Origin: Euryodendron excelsum | Lineage: Eukaryota > Streptophyta > Magnoliopsida > Ericales > Pentaphylacaceae | Reading direction: 5' to 3' | Length of the DNA: 64,000 nucleotides | Assembly (NCBI GenBank): GCA_033060915.1 | Contig: CM065379.1 | Span: 30,399,318-30,463,317, forward strand | Shown here: positions 58,690 to 64,000 of the stretch, piece after piece | How positions within the stretch are numbered: position 1 is the stretch's first letter | How the letters are laid out: each line of letters opens with the position of its first letter | The notes under the pieces: model-generated | The model's database searches: none | The model's input: only the letters and a program-made list of their open reading frames with translations | What the model was told of the DNA's origin: nothing | Program-made: the position numbers and the translations under genes

Positions 58690-59366
58690 TATATAAAGTC
58701 TACAGTTGCAAAGAAGAAAGCTTACAACAAGTGTGGACAAAAAGTGAAATCCTGTCAAGTAAGCTTTTGAGTCCATAAGTTCTTATTTTTATGATCTTTG
58801 TTCTTCATTGACATATCTATTGCTTGAGAGAATCATTTGAAAAGCAAAAATACTTATATTCTTGTTCTTTCTTGAAAAGAGAGATTTCTAACTAAGAGAG
58901 TAGTTAGGGTTGGGTAGGACTAGAGCCTATAAAATTCTAGTTGGTTAGGTGTGACTAGAACCTGGAATAATCTAATTGGAGTGAGAGGATCACTTCTAAA
59001 TGAAGGACTAGCGCCTAGGAAAGGCTAGTGACTGTATCAAGGATTGGATATAGTGGAGAGGATCCTCAAGGAATGACCCTTGAGGTGTGGACATAGGCTT
59101 ATGGAGATTTAAGCCGAACCACGGGAACAATACTAATGTCATACTTTCTTATCTCTCTCCATCTCTTTATTATTGTGCTATCTTGCTTGTTATGAATCTT
59201 GTACACAACACTTGCACTTACATATTTAGATTATTTATAATCAATGCATCGTTTAAATTGTGGTTATTCAATTTGCATGGTGTATGAGATTGCTCATATT
59301 GAGAATTGAGTTTGCCCCTGTGTGTGTAAGAAACAACTGCTCTCAGTAATTTGCATTCGAGTCTAC
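58690..59366 (+). mobile_element. Copia (SIRE-like) LTR piece after the gag remnant
   Basis: It contains TTAAGCCGAACCACGGG and short ACTAGAGCC/CTAGTTGG direct repeats like the late part of SIRE-type LTRs (compare the minus strand of 12618-12840). It is cut by LTR J. The last five bases TCTAC (59362-59366) should be its left target duplication. Confidence 0.45.
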
Positions 59367-59566
59367 TGTAAGCACCCCATTTTTGACCGCTCGGCAGTCT
59401 ACACTCCGTCCAGACTTGTTTTCAAGTCATTATGGACATATTCCAATCGAAACTAATCCTCTAGTCCAAATTCCGTCTCTCCATCGCTTCGCGGGCCTGT
59501 CAGGCCCAAATAGAGGCAAAATGACCAAAATGCCCTTAGGGGCATTGTCCTTTCTTATTCCAATTT

Positions 59567-60060
59567 CGATCCCTCTCTCGAGACAGTTTATTCCTCGAGA
59601 CGGTCCGAGTAGCAAAACTACTCACAAAACCGTCAGAGTGGCGGAAACACTCACACCGTTAGAGTGGCGGAAACACTCAAAACCCAGGCACGTCTCTTCG
59701 GAGTCGGTAAGACCCCTTTCCAATCCCTCTCTCGAGACAGTTTATTCCTCGAGACGGTTCCAATCTAGGCACGTCTCTTCGGAGTCGGTAAGACCCCATT
59801 CCAATCCCTCTCTCGAGACAGTTTATTCCTTGAGACGGTCCGAGTAGCAAAACTACTCACAGAACCGTTAGAGTAGCGGAAATACTCACAGAACCGTTAG
59901 AGTAGCGGAAATACTCACAAAACCGTTAGAGTAGCGAAAATACTCACAACTATTAGAGTAGCGGAAATACTCACAGAACCGTTAGAGTAGCGGAAATACT
60001 CAACCCGTCCGAGTAGCAGAAATACTCAACCCCGTCCGAGTGGCGGAAACACTCAAAACC
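59567..60060. repeat. Short tandem repeats in LTR J
   Basis: First, three units pairing CTCTCGAGACAGTTTATTCC with CACGTCTCTTCGGAGTCGG (59567-59835). Then about eight units of roughly 28 bp, ACCGTTAGAGTAGCGGAAAT, ACTCACAGA (59836-60060). LTR D has the counterpart at 27480-27830. Confidence 0.85.
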
Positions 60061-61039
60061 TAGGTCAATACCCATGTTTGTTAGCTCACTTCGGTGAAAA
60101 ATGACCAAACTACCCTTAGGACCTTTTTTGAGACTTTTCGGTCAAGATGACCATTTTGCCCCTAGGCATCCGAACGCCCCGGGAACCACACCGGCTCTGG
60201 GTATCAAACCGGTAATGTCCCAAGAATACTTTTTAGTGTTCTCGACCTCCCTTTACCTTTCCGAATCATTCCGAGTTAGTTCCGGCCAACCCGGTGCAAA
60301 ATGACCGTTTTGCCCCTAGAGGGCCGGTCTCCTTCTTCGACCACACCGGTTCTGGGTATTAAACCGGTAATGTCTCGAGAACACTTTTTATAATATTCTC
60401 AACCTTCCTTTACCTTTCCGGATCATTCCGAGTCAGTTCCGGCCAACCCGGTAAAAATGACCGTTTTGCCCTTGGAGGGCCGGTCTCCTTCTTCAACCAC
60501 ACCGGCTCTGGGTATCAAACCGGTAATGTCCCAAGAACACTTTTTATAGTATTCTCAACCTTTCTTTACCTTTCCGAATCATTCCGAGTCAGTTCCGGCA
60601 AATTCGGTACAAAATGACCGTTTTGCCCCTGGTAGGCCGGTCTCCATTTCCGACCACTCCGGCCCTGGGAATCAAACCGGCAACCTCTGGGAACATTCTA
60701 AATAATGTTTCCAGATCCCAAGTTTTCTTCCGGGACAGTTTGAGTCTGTCCCGGCAGTTTTCCGGTCCGGTTGACCGTTTTGCCCCTAAAGGCTCGATCA
60801 ACCTTTCCGACACATCCAATCCTCACTTTTCAAGTCAAATACCTCCAGGACATTATTTTAAGTGTTCCTGCTCCTTTCCGGCCTTCCGGGTCACTCCCGG
60901 CTCCTTCAAATCATTCCCGGACTTTCCGGAGTCACTCCTAGTGAAGCCAGGCTAAAGTTTACATGGTAGTCACTAGTACAGGCGCCCAAATCTAGTCAAA
61001 GATACGTTACTTGCCGACCTTAATTGTTTCCTAAATGGC

Positions 61040-61124
61040 TGGCGCCACTACTAGTGGCCCCAATATAAATTTTGCCCTGGCGCCACTGCAACAGGCGCCA
61101 GGCTTGTCCAACTTCTATAAATAC
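61040..61124 (+). promoter_or_regulatory. LTR J promoter: two dyads and TATA box
   Basis: TGGCGCCACT/AGTGGCCCCA (61040-61062, one mismatch), then perfect CTGGCGCC/GGCGCCAG (61077-61101), then CTATAAATAC (61115-61124), 14 bases after the second dyad. Confidence 0.65.
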
Positions 61125-63589
61125 AGAGCCTCGATCAACGTGAAAAGGGTCTACAAAATTAACCTAGAAATCACACAATTCGATATACAGAGCTCGAGCA
61201 CCTTCAAAAACCCTAGCCTCCCTAGGTTTTCCAAACCCTAGCCACTATACACAAACCCTAGCCTCCTATACACTCATTCACTCCCCCATACGCTCATACA
61301 ATAGCATTCAACCACTCTCTGAAGACGTGAAGAGCAGCCATCCAAAGTTTGAAGACAATCCTTGAAGACTGAAGGTGAAGATCAAGACCGAAGACCGAAG
61401 ACCGCACGGCGCGCAAAATAAACAAGATACAAGGTAGGCTCCCTATTTAATTTTCTGCACTTCCCCCCTCTCTCTTCTCTCTCCAACCCACTTGGGTTTT
61501 CTCTATTTTAATCCCCTATCTCTTTCCCGCCCTTTCTTTACATGCTTGAAACAAGGGGATTCCCGGTCCATGTGTAGGATTGGACTATTGGAGAGTCACC
61601 GTGTCGGGGGCTTTCTTCTAGTCTAACCAAAGACCACGTGGGTCCGGCCCCCTTGATTATGTGGTGAAGCCTTAACCTTGTATGTTCACGACCCCAAATT
61701 GCATTGTGCATATCATGATCTTGCATCTTCCAAAATTCGTTTTCAAAGTTGTTTTCAAAACTGTTTTCAAACTTGTTTTCAAAATTGCATCAAAAGCTCT
61801 TTTTCAAAAACATGTTTTCAAAATCACAATCTTAGGGTGATTCTAGCCTTTCCATGGCTAGGGTTGCTTTAGGAAAGTGTTACATTAAAAGGGACCTTTT
61901 GGTCTATATTTTCAAATCTTGTTGTTTTCAAAACCACTTTCCTAAAGTGGTTCTAGCCTTCTTATGGTTAGAATTGCTTTAGGAAAGTGAGATGCTTTTA
62001 CACATTCTAAAAACTCTCTTTAAAAATCTCTTCCTAAAAATCTCTTTTTCAACATACTTTCCTAAAACTCCTTCCAGAATCTATTTTTCAAAACTCTCTT
62101 TTTCAACTCCTTTCCAAAATCCTCTCCCTAGATTCACCTTCCAAAAATCTCTCCTAAAAATCTTTCCAAAAACTCTCTTTTCCAAAATCTTCCTTCTAGA
62201 AATTTCCTCTCTAGGATTTCCTTCCAAAATCTATGTTTCCAAAAACACACTTTCCAAAAAACTCCTCCCTAGGATTCCCTTCTAGAAAGCCTTCGTTTCC
62301 AAAAACGCGTTTTTAAAAAAAAAAAAACTCTTTCCTTAGAGCCCAAACCAAACCCTAGAACTCACAATTAGGAAACCCTAGTTTTCTTTCCAAAAACATG
62401 ATTTTCAAACTTTACCCTAAACCTAGGTTTCCAAAATCTTTTGTTTTCTACATCAAAACTATCCTTGTTTTCAAAACCTATTTTCTACATCGAGACTAGA
62501 ATTTTTCAAATCTAGGGTTTCTAGAATCTCCCTTTCCAAATCTTTTCCAAATCCTATCTTCCCTTTAGGAAACCAAATCCAATCTCCTCGTTTAGGAAAC
62601 TAGATCCTATCCTCCGTTTTTGGAAACAAAATCAAACCCTTGTTTTTAGAAACCAAATCCAATCCTTTCCTAATCCAAACCTTTCTTAATTCAATTCCTT
62701 CCTAAACCATAAGTTTTCTAAACTTAAACTTCAAATCTTTCCTTAAATTTCAAAATTCAAATCTTTCCTAAACCTCTACTTTCCTAAATCTTAAGTTTTC
62801 AAAACTTGAACATAAAAATCTTTCCTAAACTTTAAAACTCAACTTTCAAATCTTTCCTAGTTCAACCCTTTCCTAATTCTACCCCTTTTAAACATCTTTT
62901 TCAAATCTAAGCTTTCAAACCTTTCCTAATCTCAAGATTTTATAAAACTCTAAAAACTTTCTAAATCTTAAACTTTCTAAATTTCAAATCTTTCCAAATT
63001 CAAAACTTTCTAAATTTGAAACCTTCTTAAGTTAAATCTTTCTAAACCTAAAACTTTCTAAATTCTAAACTCTCTTAAACTTCAAATCTTTCCAAATCTA
63101 AGACTTTTCTAAATTCAAAACTTTCTTAATTTAAGACTTTCTTAAGTTGAAACTTTCTTAATTCAAACATTTCCTAAACTAAAAACTTTCCTTTTTCAAA
63201 CTTTCCAATTTCAAAACTTTTCCAAACCTAAAACTTTCCTAATTCAAAACTTTCTTAATTCAAAACTTTCCTAAATGAAACTTTCCTAAATTCCCAAACT
63301 TTCCTAATTTCAAAACTTTCCTAAATCGAACATTTCCTAATTCAAACATTTCCTAAATCCAACCTTTCCTAATCTCCTAAACCTTCCAAGTCGAGTCAAG
63401 CCTTTCCTAAGTCTAGGTTTCCTAAACCTCCATCTTTCCAAAACCAAGTTTTTCCAAAATCAATCTTTCCAAAGCAAGTCTAATCTTCTCAAATTCAATC
63501 TCCTTTTCTAATCTCAAATCAAATTCAATTTTCAATTCAATCTCTTTCTTCCAATCCAATCTCTCTTTTCAAATCAATCTATTTTCAAT

Positions 63590-63663
63590 CGGACTCTTGT
63601 CCGAACTACGACTGACCTGATTTCCCCAAAGGGATACGTAGGCAACCTTCATAGGTGCGGTCA
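63590..63663 (+). other. Conserved structured RNA-like block, copy in LTR J
   Basis: CGGAC-TCTT-GTCCG hairpin, GAACTACGAC, TGACC/GGTCA closing stem, TCCC/GGGA, and ACCT/AGGT, a two-sided change from ACCC/GGGT of other copies. A stray second copy of the last hairpin (CACCCTCATGGGTGCGGTT) follows at 63687-63706. Confidence 0.55.
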
Positions 63664-64000
63664 CAATATTTTTCAAACTTTCAATTCCACCCTCATGGGT
63701 GCGGTTTTCAAAATCTTTTCAAATCTCGAATTTCAATTTCAAAATTTCAATTTTCAAATTTCTACTTTCAATTTTCAAACTTTTCAATTTCAAATCTTTC
63801 CAATTTCAAATCTATTTTCAAATCAAATCAATTTCAAATCAATCTCTTTCCAAATCTATTTCTCAATTCTCTCTTATTTTGCACTTGCATACCATGCATC
63901 ATGTTAAATTCTTTTCAAACATTGTTTTTCTAAAGTGAAATAGGATTGAACATGGGTTAATTAAAGACTCTCATAGGTGAATCTAGGGTAGATTGACATG

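Larger units (their letters stand above)
59367..64000 (+). mobile_element. LTR J, Ogre/Tat-like (at least 4634 bp, runs off the right edge)
   Basis: It begins TGTAAGCACCCCATTTTTG and is the closest relative of LTR D. It holds short tandem repeats (59567-60060), GGCGC dyads and a TATA box (61040-61124), the donor-like ACAAG|GTAGG (61433/61434), CTTTCCTAA-type repeats (62640-63440) and the structured block (63590-63663). It stops inside the GACATG block, so roughly 400 bp should follow. Whether it is solo or part of a full element cannot be told. Confidence 0.85.

Noticed and set aside
59836..60060. Regular 28-bp repeats resembling a CRISPR array
   Set aside because: The repeats are contiguous without unique spacers, imperfect, and part of a plant LTR.

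Overview
This window is nuclear DNA from a flowering plant, probably a eudicot with a large, transposon-rich genome; the species cannot be named from the sequence. The reasons are a split WD40 gene with canonical GT/AG introns, nested LTR retrotransposons, LINE, hAT and MITE debris, and an endogenous caulimovirus fragment. No bacterial-style operons are present.

Layout. (1) 1-10 kb: the only host gene seen, on the minus strand. It is a plant WDR48/UAF1-like WD40-repeat protein. Six coding exons lie at 500-3797 and the gene continues past the left edge. A splice acceptor just upstream of the ATG implies a long 5' UTR intron, which carries two MITEs and a 5'-truncated LINE. (2) 10-15.1 kb: AT-rich spacer, microsatellites and a SIRE/Maximus-like Copia solo LTR. 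(3) 15.1-28.3 kb: a three-level nest. An old Gypsy LTR remnant is split by solo LTR D (target duplication AGCGC). D is split by solo LTR F (TGGGG/TGTGG) and by solo LTR E (GGGAC). (4) 28.3-30.3 kb: spacer with a second copy of one MITE and a decayed hAT transposase. (5) 30.3-56.4 kb: chimeric Ogre/Tat-like material. It runs PPT, LTR A, PBS, caulimovirus fragment (RT/RNase H, a second ORF, promoter), LTR B, PBS, gag remnant without pol, a duplicated internal segment with a wedged antisense LTR piece, tandem repeats, PPT, LTR C. (6) 56.4-64 kb: truncated LTR H, a Copia gag split by a hAT MITE, a Copia LTR piece, and LTR J running off the right edge.

The main novelty is one family of 4-5 kb LTRs (A, B, C, D, E, J; fragments H and I). 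They share TGTAAGCAC...GCACGACA-type ends and a Tat-type PBS. They carry long GGCGC-type dyads just upstream of a TATA box. They also carry a roughly 75-nt block that can fold into a branched RNA with compensatory base changes between copies. LTR C is a hybrid of two subfamilies. The B-C unit has PBS, gag and PPT but no recognisable protease, reverse transcriptase or integrase, so it would be non-autonomous.

Homology statements rest on reading motifs and comparing copies within the window by eye; no database search was run.
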